The notes under the pieces were generated by a model, which worked only from the letters and a program-made list of their open reading frames with translations, was not told the origin of the DNA and did not search any database. Shown piece by piece: positions 1-5,807 of a stretch of DNA of 5,844 bases (position 1 is the stretch's first letter; each line of letters begins with the position of its first letter). The position numbers and the translations under genes are program-made. Source of the stretch: an uncultured Collinsella sp. (GTDB lineage: Bacteria > Actinomycetota > Coriobacteriia > Coriobacteriales > Coriobacteriaceae); contig UQIL01000052.1 in NCBI GenBank assembly GCA_900541025.1, positions 1-5,844 on the forward strand, in the 5' to 3' direction.

Positions 1-78
1 AGGCGCCGCGCGCTCGGGCGGCGCGCCAGGGAGATAGTGGACGAGATAGTCGAGAAGCACGGCCTCAAGAAGGAGTAA
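1..78 (+). CDS. C-terminal fragment, possibly of an IS256-type transposase
   Basis: The window opens inside a reading frame that ends at a TAA at 76-78. It leaves 25 residues, strongly basic at first (RRRALGRRAR) and ending in the helix-like EIVDEIVEKHGLKKE. The fragment uses AGG and ATA twice each, codons that are scarce in the exporter and kinase genes of this window, which hints at a different origin. The residues alone do not identify a family. The transposase suggestion rests on the IS-end-like sequence about 33 bases downstream, since IS256 elements usually end shortly after the transposase stop. It could equally be the tail of an unrelated small basic protein. The upstream part lies outside the window. 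Confidence 0.4.
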   Translation, partial: RRRALGRRAREIVDEIVEKHGLKKE

Positions 79-110
79 CATCGGGACTTGCAGCGACGGA
101 CCTCAGGACA

Positions 111-138
111 CTCTTACACCACGTCTGCGCGCGCGACC
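111..138 (+). mobile_element. Possible right terminal inverted repeat of an IS256-family element
   Basis: The stretch starting CTCTTACACCACGTCTGCG resembles the right end of IS256-family (mutator-type) elements, whose inner terminal repeat reads approximately CTTTTACACA followed by a GGAC-like block; here CTCTTACACCA is followed by a GCGCGACC block. It follows a stop codon by about 33 bases, as expected for the outer edge of such an element. The partner left repeat and any target duplication lie outside the window, so element length and exact boundary cannot be fixed. The comparison is from memory. Confidence 0.35.
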
Positions 139-248
139 GGGTATGGATGGGGGTCCTGAGTTTAGCCCCGTAAACCGGTATAGTTTTGAAATGGTATTAA
201 ATCGGTGGCAGCCATTTTGCTATGCCGGGGCGGTCAGTCGTTGGACAA

Positions 249-878
249 CTACCCTCGCAGGTAGGCGATGGCGATCTGCGTGCGGTTGCGCAGGCCCATC
301 TTTGCAAGGATCGAGCTGATGTGGTTGCGCACGGTGCCTTCGCCCATGCAGGCGGTGGCGGCGATCTCCTTGTTATCGAGGCCGCGGGCGATGAGCTCGG
401 CGACTTCGAACTCGCGGTCGGTCAGGCTGGCAAAGGCTGCGGGCCGGCGGGGCGTGCCCGTCTTGTCGCCCATCCCGTCAAAGTCGACATCTTCGATCGC
501 CTTGCCCTCGAGCACGCGTTTGCCATCCATGACCTGCGCCAACGCTGGCGGAATGGCGGCGACATCGGTTTTGATCAGATAGCCGCGGGCACTCAATTTG
601 AGCGCCGACACTATGTACTCGTCATCCGAGAATGTCGTCAGAAACACCACGCGTGCCGCGGGGTCGTGCTCAAGGATTTCGCGCGCCGCCGAAAGGCCGT
701 CGCGCCCCGGCATCTGAATGTCGAGCAGCGCGATATCGGGCGCGTGCTCGGCGTAGAGTGCCACCGCGTCGTTGCCGTTGGCGCCGGTGCCCACCACTTC
801 GATCTGCGGCTGGGCGCCCAGGATAATCTTGAGCGAATCGACCACTAAGCGGTCGTCGTCGACAACGATGAGCCTCAT
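249..878 (-). CDS. LuxR/NarL-family two-component response regulator
   Basis: A 209-residue cytoplasmic response regulator, the usual length for the NarL/FixJ family. The receiver domain (about residues 1-120) has the acidic pocket D7/D8, the phospho-acceptor D53 in LLDIQMPGRDG, the switch residue T81 in FLTTFSDDEY and the conserved K103 in GYLIKTD. A linker of about 30 residues leads to a C-terminal LuxR-type helix-turn-helix (about 151-207): SLTDREFEVAELIARG, then NKEIAATACMGEGTVRNHIS as the DNA-contacting part. The start is the ATG at 876-878, which overlaps the kinase stop as ATGA. An AAGGAG ribosome site lies 10 bases upstream inside the kinase gene, so the two are likely co-transcribed and translationally coupled. 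D53 should be phosphorylated by the neighbouring kinase. The likely target is the divergent exporter operon, and possibly its own operon; this is inferred from position only. The fold is certain, the regulon is not. Confidence 0.95.
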   Translation of the reverse strand: MRLIVVDDDRLVVDSLKIILGAQPQIEVVGTGANGNDAVALYAEHAPDIALLDIQMPGRDGLSAAREILEHDPAARVVFLTTFSDDEYIVSALKLSARGYLIKTDVAAIPPALAQVMDGKRVLEGKAIEDVDFDGMGDKTGTPRRPAAFASLTDREFEVAELIARGLDNKEIAATACMGEGTVRNHISSILAKMGLRNRTQIAIAYLRG

Positions 879-2020
879 CGGCTCTCATCTCCTTGCTGTT
901 TGGGAACGGTGGCAAACACGCGCCAGCCGGAGGAGCCGGCACGCGGGCCGGCGGTGAAGGTTCCGCCAAGCGCCTCGACGCGCTCGCGCATGGAGCCGAG
1001 CCCCATGCCCTCCGCGGCGCCGCGGCCGCTTGCTTGGACCCCGCCCGTGCCATCATCGGTAACGATGAGCTGGTAAAACGACGGATGCTCCATGCACCGC
1101 ACGGTAATGGTTTTGGCATGGGCGTGGCGCATGGCGTTGGAAAGCGCCTCGCGCAGCACCGCCGCAAAGCAGTTGGCGACGTTGGCGGGCGCATGCTCGG
1201 CCAAAACCTCAAGCTCAATCTGCGGACCGCTGTCCGAGCGTGCGCCTTCAACGATGCGTTCGAGCTGCACGGAGAGGTTGGTCGCATTGTCGTTGAGCGC
1301 GTGGACGCTGGCGCGCACGAGCTGGAGCGCCTCGTCAACGGTGTATTTGACGTCGGCGAAATCGGCGGCAACGCCGGGCTCGTTGGCATGGACCACGCGC
1401 AGGGCTTCGGTTTGAAGCGAAGCGCGCGTGAGCTGGTGGCCCACGTTATCGTGGATCTCGCGTGCGATGCGGGCGCGTTCGGCGAGCGTCGCGAGCTCGA
1501 CTTCGTAGTCCTGGCGGTCGGCGAGGTCGCGGTTGCGTGCCTCGAGTGCCAGGGCGCGTTCTTGCAGCTTGTCGCGGGTGCGACGCATGCGTTCCTGTTC
1601 GCGCTCCAGCTGCGCGGTGCGCAGCGACAGCAACGTGGCGGCGACCGAAAGGATGGCGGTCAGCAGGAGCGTTCGGGCGGTGAGCGCGTCGGTGCGAAGG
1701 TCCGCGACGAGCGCAAAGACAAAGGTGGCGCCAATGCCCAGCGCGGCCCAGGCGTGCTCACGGCGCGCCCGCCGCGCGATGTCATAGAGGGCGAGAGGCG
1801 CAAACGGCACAAACGGCGGCACGAAAACGGCCGCGATGATGTAGACGTAGCTCGCGGTCTCGCTTGCACGGCGCGTGCGTTCCTTCTGTGCGAGCTCGGC
1901 CAGTGAGGTGGCAATAACGCCCAGGCAAAACGCCGCGACCAGGCGAGCGTCCACAGCAAGGCCCACGGCGGCTGCGATGCAGCACGCTAGCACGATCGAT
2001 TTGTCGAAAAGCCTGTTCAT
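875..2020 (-). CDS. DesK/NarL-type membrane sensor histidine kinase (LnrJ-like)
   Basis: A 381-residue sensor kinase. The N-terminal 135 residues form about five hydrophobic membrane segments (near 8-23, 25-43, 56-79, 90-108, 115-133) with very short loops and no extracytoplasmic sensor domain, suggesting it senses within the membrane. A charged coiled-coil-like stretch (about 135-180) leads to the HisKA_3 dimerisation domain ERARIAREIHDNVGHQL with phospho-acceptor H190. The HATPase domain follows: N-box LREALSNAMRHA (E291, N295), G1 region TDDGTGG (321-327) and G2 region GMGLGSMRERV (338 onward). All catalytic motifs look intact. The frame stays open further upstream to 2200, but those residues look like translated intergenic DNA. 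The ATG at 2018-2020 directly starts a membrane protein and lies exactly downstream of a -10-like TACAAT. Its stop overlaps the regulator start. Adjacency to an ABC-2 exporter resembles LnrJ/YfiJ of Bacillus; the stimulus is unknown. Confidence 0.93.
   Translation of the reverse strand: MNRLFDKSIVLACCIAAAVGLAVDARLVAAFCLGVIATSLAELAQKERTRRASETASYVYIIAAVFVPPFVPFAPLALYDIARRARREHAWAALGIGATFVFALVADLRTDALTARTLLLTAILSVAATLLSLRTAQLEREQERMRRTRDKLQERALALEARNRDLADRQDYEVELATLAERARIAREIHDNVGHQLTRASLQTEALRVVHANEPGVAADFADVKYTVDEALQLVRASVHALNDNATNLSVQLERIVEGARSDSGPQIELEVLAEHAPANVANCFAAVLREALSNAMRHAHAKTITVRCMEHPSFYQLIVTDDGTGGVQASGRGAAEGMGLGSMRERVEALGGTFTAGPRAGSSGWRVFATVPKQQGDESR
889..894 (-). promoter_or_regulatory. 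Ribosome binding site of the response regulator
   Basis: On the minus strand an AAGGAG lies 10 bases before the regulator ATG, inside the 3' end of the kinase gene. With the ATGA stop/start overlap it supports the ATG at 878 as the true start and suggests coupled translation of the pair. Confidence 0.7.
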
Positions 2021-2026
2021 ACGGGT

Positions 2027-2032
2027 ATTGTA
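2027..2032 (-). promoter_or_regulatory. -10 box of the kinase-regulator operon, likely leaderless
   Basis: On the minus strand TACAAT occupies -12 to -7 relative to the A of the kinase ATG, matching five of six bases of the TATAAT consensus. That spacing would start transcription at or next to the ATG, giving a leaderless mRNA. No Shine-Dalgarno sequence lies before this ATG, which fits. Leaderless genes with this box placement are common in Actinomycetota. No convincing -35 hexamer is visible (the expected position reads about CCTCCA), so an activator or another element may contribute. Confidence 0.55.
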
Positions 2033-2176
2033 CGCGAAGCTGCGCGTGGTGGAGGGGCCGCCTGCGCAACCGTGACATTCCTCCCGCGCGGCAAAGCGGG
2101 GGCGTCGGCAGGCCGCACGACCAAGGCCCCCGCACTCGTGACAAAGCTCACTGGTGCGCGCCGGCGGTTCCTGCGA

Positions 2177-2185
2177 TGATGCAAT
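2177..2185 (+). promoter_or_regulatory. Weak candidate extended -10 of the exporter operon
   Basis: TGATGCAAT reads as an extended -10 element (TG, one base, then TGCAAT, four of six consensus matches). It would start transcription near 2192 and leave a leader of about 28 bases containing the ribosome site. No -35-like hexamer lies at the right distance, as might be expected of a promoter that needs an activator such as the divergent regulator. This is a guess from sequence only. Confidence 0.22.
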
Positions 2186-2205
2186 CGTACCGGGCCGCAA
2201 TCAAC

Positions 2206-2212
2206 AGAAGGG
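2206..2212 (+). promoter_or_regulatory. Ribosome binding site fixing the ATPase start
   Basis: AGAAGGG lies 7 bases upstream of the ATG at 2220. The frame is open further upstream (to 2154), but the extra residues do not resemble an ABC ATPase N-terminus and have no such site. This favours the ATG at 2220, which gives the typical MTDIVHVENLVKRY opening. Confidence 0.7.
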
Positions 2213-2219
2213 CCGCCTC

Positions 2220-3158
2220 ATGACAGACATCGTCCACGTCGAAAATCTCGTCAAGCGCTATGACGATCTTATCGCGCTCGACCACTTTAACCTGAACATC
2301 GCCCCCGGCGAGATCTTTGGCCTGCTCGGACCCAACGGCTCGGGCAAGACCACGTCCATCAACTGTATTCTGCAGCTGCTTGCCTACGACAAAGGCACCA
2401 TTGAGCTGTTCGGCGAGCCCATGGCGCCCGCCCGCTACGACCTCAAGCGCCGCATCGGCGTGGTGCCGCAGCAGGTGGCGGTGTTTGACGAGCTCACGGT
2501 GCGCGAGAACATCGACTATTTCTGCAGCCTCTACGTCAACGACCGCAAGCACCGCCGCGCGCTGGTGAACGAGGCGATCGACTTTGTCGGGCTGGGCGAC
2601 TTTGCCAAGTTCCGCCCCGGCAAGCTCTCGGGCGGCCTGGCGCGTCGCCTCAACATCGCCTGCGGCATCGCGCACAAGCCCGAGCTCATCTTCTTTGACG
2701 AGCCCACGGTGGCGGTCGACCCACAGAGCCGCAACGCCATCCTGGAGGGCATCTGCCGCTTGCGCGACGAGGGCGCCACAGTGGTGTATACCAGCCATTA
2801 CATGGAGGAAGTCGAGCAAATCTGCAGCCGCATCATGATCATGGACGGCGGGCGCGTGCTGGCGCAGGGCACCAACGACGAGCTCAAGCGCATGATTCAG
2901 ATGGGCGAGCGCGTGACTGTCGAGGTTGGCGCCGTAGAGACCGCCACGGTCGAGCGGCTGCGCGCCCTCGAGCACGTGCTTTCGGTTGAGCTGTCCGGCG
3001 GCGAGATCGTCTGCACCTGCGAAGCGAGCCCGCACAATTTGGTCGACATCCTCGACACGCTGCGCGCCGCCGATGTGGCGCTCGGCCGCGTGTGGAGCGA
3101 GCCACCGACCCTCAACGACGTGTTCCTCGAGATCACCGGCCGCGAGCTGCGCGACTAG
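2220..3158 (+). CDS. ABC-2 exporter ATP-binding protein (LnrL-like)
   Basis: The 312-residue nucleotide-binding subunit of an ABC-2 exporter, which hydrolyses ATP at the inner face of the membrane to drive the two permeases encoded downstream. Visible motifs: Walker A GPNGSGKTT (37-45), Q-loop GVVPQQVAVFDELTVREN (Q84/Q85), signature LSGGLARRLNIA (136-147), Walker B LIFFDEP (156-162) with catalytic E161, D-loop VAVDP (164-168) and switch H193 in YTSHYMEE. About 100 residues follow the core, ending in the SEPPTLNDVFLEITGREL motif typical of the drug-exporter (DrrA/CcmA-like) class. Two details differ from the usual pattern: the signature has L instead of Q or M after LSGG, and the D-loop reads AVDP instead of GLDP. 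The length is nearly that of Bacillus LnrL. The permease start follows after 9 bases, indicating an operon. The family is certain; the substrate is unknown. Confidence 0.95.
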   Translation: MTDIVHVENLVKRYDDLIALDHFNLNIAPGEIFGLLGPNGSGKTTSINCILQLLAYDKGTIELFGEPMAPARYDLKRRIGVVPQQVAVFDELTVRENIDYFCSLYVNDRKHRRALVNEAIDFVGLGDFAKFRPGKLSGGLARRLNIACGIAHKPELIFFDEPTVAVDPQSRNAILEGICRLRDEGATVVYTSHYMEEVEQICSRIMIMDGGRVLAQGTNDELKRMIQMGERVTVEVGAVETATVERLRALEHVLSVELSGGEIVCTCEASPHNLVDILDTLRAADVALGRVWSEPPTLNDVFLEITGRELRD

Positions 3159-3167
3159 GGGGCAGTC

Positions 3168-4355
3168 ATGTTCAACACCATCATCACTACGGTCAAGACG
3201 CTGCTGCGCCGGCCGAGCACGTGGGTCTGGGGCGCTCTCTTTCCCATCGTACTTTCCACGATGTTCATGTTTATGTTTGCGAACCTCAGCTCCGACGGCA
3301 CGGTCGACCCGGTGCCGGTGGCCGTCGTGGCGGACGAGGCTTGGGACGCTTCGACCTTTAAGGGCGTGGCGACGTCGCTTGCCAAGGAAGGCGGCGATCA
3401 GCTGCTCGAGATCCACGAGCTCGACGACGCAGCCGATGCGAACCGTGCGCTTAAGGCCGGCGAGGTCGCGGGCATCTATGCGGTCGACGATGCGGGCACG
3501 CCCAAACTCACGTTGCTTTCGAGCTATGGCAGCTCGCGTGCGACGTCGGTGCTCACCGACCGCAGTATTCTGGAGACGGTGGCAAGCTCGTATACACAAA
3601 ATGCCGAGCTCATGTCCCAGATTGCCCAGGACAACCCGGCGGCGCTCGCCGACCCGGAGGCGGTTGCGCGCGCTCTATCGCTCGAGGGCGGTACCCGCCG
3701 CGTAAGCCTGACACGCACCACGCCCGATGGCACGGTCGTCTACTATTACGCGCTTTTTGGCCTGGTCGCGATGATGTCTGCGGAGTTTGCCGCCTTGAGC
3801 GTCGTCGACCTGCAGCCCAATCTGTCGGGCCTTGGCGCACGTCGCTGTGTGGGCGGTCTTTCCAAGACGGCATCGCTGACCGGCATCTTTGTCGGCTCGT
3901 GGCTGGTCTCCTTTGCCTCGATGACGATCGCGATCGGCTACGTGCGCCTGGTCGTGGGCGTCGACTTTGGCGGGCGCGAGGGGCTGTGTCTGGTGGGTGG
4001 CGCCGCTTCCGCGCTTGCCGCCACGGGCTTGGGCCTTTTTGTGGGCACGCTTCCCGTTAAGGGCGGCAAGGCGTCCAAGTCCGGCATCCTCACGGGCTTT
4101 GCTACCACGTGCGCCCTGTTCGCCGGCCTCTACGGCGAGCCGGCGATGGCGCTTGCCGACGACGTCGCCCGCGCCTGCCCGGCCGAGTGCTGGCTCAACC
4201 CCGTCAAGCTCATCTGCGACATGTTCAACCGCCTGTATTTCTTTGAGAACCTGGGCCCCTTTGTCGTTCGCGCCGGCGCGCTGGTCCTTATGGCGCTGCT
4301 GTTCGTTGCCGCCGCCACGCTGACCTTTGGAAGGAGCCGCTATGAGCACCTTTAA
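3168..4355 (+). CDS. ABC-2 type exporter permease, first subunit (LnrM-like)
   Basis: A 395-residue permease of the ABC2_membrane_3 type. The pattern is one N-terminal membrane segment (about 19-39), a large extracytoplasmic domain (about 40-190), then a C-terminal block of about five segments (near 192-212, 236-264, 272-294, 305-323, 366-386). The cytoplasmic N-terminus MFNTIITTVKTLLRRPSTW is a typical coupling region for the ATPase. The outer domain opens with DPVPVAVVADE, matching the common 'old value' strand of this family. The start ATG at 3168 is 9 bases after the ATPase stop, with a GGGGG ribosome site at 3158-3162. The last 14 bases overlap the next permease gene. Together with that protein it probably forms a heterodimeric pore exporting an amphipathic or antimicrobial compound. 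Membrane limits are judged by eye. The size matches Bacillus LnrM. Confidence 0.9.
   Translation: MFNTIITTVKTLLRRPSTWVWGALFPIVLSTMFMFMFANLSSDGTVDPVPVAVVADEAWDASTFKGVATSLAKEGGDQLLEIHELDDAADANRALKAGEVAGIYAVDDAGTPKLTLLSSYGSSRATSVLTDRSILETVASSYTQNAELMSQIAQDNPAALADPEAVARALSLEGGTRRVSLTRTTPDGTVVYYYALFGLVAMMSAEFAALSVVDLQPNLSGLGARRCVGGLSKTASLTGIFVGSWLVSFASMTIAIGYVRLVVGVDFGGREGLCLVGGAASALAATGLGLFVGTLPVKGGKASKSGILTGFATTCALFAGLYGEPAMALADDVARACPAECWLNPVKLICDMFNRLYFFENLGPFVVRAGALVLMALLFVAAATLTFGRSRYEHL
4331..4336 (+). promoter_or_regulatory. Ribosome binding site of the second permease
   Basis: AAGGAG lies 5 bases before the ATG at 4342, inside the end of the first permease gene. A TTG five codons upstream (4327) is also in frame, but it comes before this ribosome site, so ATG 4342 is the better start. 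Confidence 0.75.
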
Positions 4356-5547
4356 GACTGCGCTTCGCATGGCGCTTGCGCACCCGTTTTACCTGCTCAT
4401 CTATACGGTGTTCATCTCGCTCATGGGCGTGTTCATCGCGGCGTCGGTGAGCTGGAACTCGTCGCAGCTCACCGAATACAAGCCCTACGACACCAACGTG
4501 ATCGTGGTCGATCACGACAACAGCGACCTTTCGCGGGCACTCACCAAGCACTTGGGGTCGCGCTTTGACCTGGTCACGGGCATCGGCGACGATACGTACG
4601 ACCTTGCAGACGCGCTCTCCAAGAGCAACAGCGCCAAGGGCAGCGCCGACTGCGTGTTCTTTATCCCGGAGGGGTTCGAGGACGACCTGATTGCGACTGC
4701 CCGTGCGGGGGAGACCTTGCCCAAGCTCGACGTGACATACGGCTCCGGCACCATGGCGGCGGCGCTTTCGTCTGCCGAGGCCTCGCGCTGGATCTCGCTT
4801 GCGGGCGCCGCGGCGGCACTTGAGCCCGCTGCCTCCGACGGCGACGTCGCAAAGGCCGCCGAGCACGCCGCCGCCAAGCGTGCCGAGGTCCAGATCGAGC
4901 AGGTCAAGGTCGATTCGACTGCTGCCGCCACGCTCGAGTCGTACTTCAACTTTGGCGCGTACGCGATCATCTCGTCGGTCATCGTGTCGGTGGGGCTGGT
5001 GTTCTCGGGTATGAACGAGCCCGAGCGCGTGCGCCGCATGGATGCCGGCCCGGTCTCCGAGCGCCAGCGCTCGCTTGCCGTGTTTGCCGCCGCCGCGGTG
5101 CTCACCGTCTGCATCTGGTTTGTGTCGAGCATGATGGGCGTCGTGGGCTTTGCCGGCGCGGTCGCCGAGGTCGGCGTGGGCCGCGTGTGCCTGGCGCTGG
5201 CGGCGACGTTTGCCCTGGCGTGCACGCCCCTGGCCGTTGGCTTTACGCTGTCGAGCCTGGGTGCGCGCGAGGAGCTGCTCAACGGTGTGGGTAACCTGCT
5301 CGGCATGCTCATGACGTTTTTGGGCGGCGCCTGGATGCCACTGTCGCTCATGGGGTCGGCCGTGCAGACCGTGGCGCACTTTGTGCCGACGTATTGGGTG
5401 AACGATGCGATCGGCAAGGCGCTTGCGTCGGACCTGACGTCTGCCGTGCTGGGCGACATTGCCTGCGACCTGGGCGTCACCGTGCTCTTCGCCGTCGCCA
5501 TCGCCGCCGTAGGCCTAGCCCTCACGCACACCAAATCCCACGCCTAG
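4342..5547 (+). CDS. ABC-2 type exporter permease, second subunit (LnrN-like)
   Basis: A 401-residue membrane protein with the same plan as its upstream neighbour: N-terminal segment (about 17-38), extracytoplasmic domain (about 40-203), then five C-terminal segments (near 204-224, 247-268, 281-302, 313-335, 376-395). The outer domain begins KPYDTNVIVVDHDNSDLSRAL, the usual ABC2_membrane_3 opening, and contains an alanine-rich, probably helical stretch (about 152-200) with AAEHAAAKRAEVQIEQVKV. A GGAWMPLSLM motif in the fifth segment and FVPTYWVNDAI after it resemble the 'P-x-W' region seen in many ABC-2 permeases. The two permeases are clearly different proteins, so the transporter is likely a heterodimer. 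The start overlaps the previous gene by 14 bases, giving tight coupling. There is no obvious intrinsic terminator straight after its stop; the downstream repeat field may act as one. Confidence 0.9.
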   Translation: MSTFKTALRMALAHPFYLLIYTVFISLMGVFIAASVSWNSSQLTEYKPYDTNVIVVDHDNSDLSRALTKHLGSRFDLVTGIGDDTYDLADALSKSNSAKGSADCVFFIPEGFEDDLIATARAGETLPKLDVTYGSGTMAAALSSAEASRWISLAGAAAALEPAASDGDVAKAAEHAAAKRAEVQIEQVKVDSTAAATLESYFNFGAYAIISSVIVSVGLVFSGMNEPERVRRMDAGPVSERQRSLAVFAAAAVLTVCIWFVSSMMGVVGFAGAVAEVGVGRVCLALAATFALACTPLAVGFTLSSLGAREELLNGVGNLLGMLMTFLGGAWMPLSLMGSAVQTVAHFVPTYWVNDAIGKALASDLTSAVLGDIACDLGVTVLFAVAIAAVGLALTHTKSHA

Positions 5548-5566
5548 CCACCTAGCCATCGGGTAC

Positions 5567-5640
5567 TCATTGGGGACAGACTTAAACGACCAAGAGTAGT
5601 CATTGGGGACAGACTTAAACGACTAGTCATTGGGACAGTC
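5567..5640 (+). repeat. Two and a half direct repeats with TCATTGGGGACAG core
   Basis: Two identical 24-base copies at 5567-5590 and 5600-5623, 33 bases apart, begin TCATTGGGGACAGACTT and end AAACGAC. A third, shortened copy at 5627-5640 reads TCATTGGGACAGTC and has lost one G. The same motif returns inverted further right (AGTGTCCCCAA at 5734-5744; AACGTCCCCAATGAC at 5761-5775). The array starts 20 bases after the exporter operon. I recall similar motifs scattered through Collinsella genomes; their function is unknown to me. Confidence 0.8.
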
Positions 5641-5685
5641 TTTGTCGAACCGCCGGCTTGCCGGCCGGGTTGCCAAGGACTGTCC
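5633..5685. repeat. 53-base imperfect hairpin (REP-like)
   Basis: Outer arms GGACAGTC (5633-5640) and GACTGTCC (5678-5685) are perfect inverses. Further pairing inside includes AACC (5648-5651) with GGTT (5668-5671) and two copies of GCCGGC (5652-5657, 5660-5665) separated by TT. The arms carry the same GGACAG core as the adjacent direct repeats, so the hairpin belongs to the same repeat family. It has no T-run after it on either strand, so it is not a classical terminator, but such a structure could protect an mRNA 3' end. Confidence 0.65.
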
Positions 5686-5689
5686 TCAG

Positions 5690-5713
5690 CTGCCGGCAGA
5701 AAGGGAACGTCCC
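5690..5713. repeat. Two short palindromes inside the repeat field
   Basis: CTGCCGGCAG at 5690-5699 is a perfect 10-base palindrome, followed closely by GGGAACGTCCC at 5703-5713, with 4-base inverted arms around a 3-base centre. The latter shares the ACGTCCC core of the flanking repeats, so this looks like a further degenerate repeat unit. Confidence 0.5.
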
Positions 5714-5747
5714 TAACTGGCGGGTGGCGAAAGAGTGTCCCCAACAG

Positions 5748-5778
5748 CTAGTCATTTAAGAACGTCCCCAATGACTAG
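5748..5778. repeat. Perfect 9-base inverted repeat around a GTCCCC core
   Basis: CTAGTCATT (5748-5756) and AATGACTAG (5770-5778) are exact inverses around a 13-base centre, TAAGAACGTCCCC. Read on the minus strand, the unit becomes AATGACTAG-type arms flanking GGGGACGTTCTTA, the inverted form of the direct repeats at 5567-5640. The two orientations therefore bracket the 53-base hairpin. The arrangement suggests a small non-coding palindromic or REP-type element, not a gene. Confidence 0.75.
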
Positions 5779-5789
5779 TCTGAAATAAA

Positions 5790-5806
5790 ATCGGTTGATT
5801 TCCGAT
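5790..5806 (-). terminator. Intrinsic terminator of the convergent minus-strand gene
   Basis: On the minus strand ATCGG, a 7-base loop (AAATCAA) and CCGAT form a 5-bp stem followed by TTTATTT, beginning just 1 base past the stop of the putative gene at the right edge. An overlapping alternative stem, AAATC-AACC-GATTT, is also possible. The stem is short and AT-rich, but the U-run and position fit a Rho-independent terminator. Confidence 0.55.
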
Positions 5807-5807
5807 C

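Larger units (their letters stand above)
2021..2219. other. Divergent control region between the two-component and exporter operons
   Basis: About 200 bases without a credible gene separate the divergent kinase and ATPase starts. The region holds the kinase -10 box at 2027-2032, a GC-rich perfect 8-base inverted repeat (GCGGGGGC at 2096-2103 and GCCCCCGC at 2126-2133), a weak candidate extended -10 for the exporter (2177-2185) and the exporter ribosome site (2206-2212). If the regulator controls the exporter, its operator should be here, but no recognisable LuxR-type palindrome stands out. Confidence 0.6.

Noticed and set aside
207..226. Possible terminator hairpin downstream of the response regulator
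   Set aside because: On the minus strand GGC-AGC and GCT-GCC pair only with bulges and no U-run follows, so it is too weak to call.
893..1906. Open plus-strand frame of 337 codons opposite the histidine kinase
   Set aside because: The kinase on the other strand has intact H, N and G boxes. The plus-strand translation is low complexity in G, A and R without motifs or a ribosome site.
2071..2143. Repeated CGTGACA (2071-2077 and 2137-2143) as operator half-sites
   Set aside because: A 7-base match is expected about once by chance in 200 bases, and the flanking bases do not agree.
2021..2200. Longer kinase start extending to 2200
   Set aside because: The added 60 residues are rich in C, R, P and G and show no conserved character. 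The ATG at 2020 starts a membrane domain and is preceded by a well-placed -10 box.
2148..3599. Open minus-strand frame of 483 codons opposite the ATPase and first permease
   Set aside because: It lies antisense to an ATPase with all family motifs. Its translation is rich in H, R, D and A with no domain, as expected for the complement of GC-rich codons.
4288..5534. Long minus-strand frames (about 340-363 codons) opposite the second permease
   Set aside because: These are shadows of a GC-rich membrane-protein gene. The translations are H/R/G-rich or S/T/A-rich and show no family features.
5567..5780. CRISPR array
   Set aside because: Only two full direct repeats with a 9-base spacer, inverted copies alongside, and no cas genes nearby.
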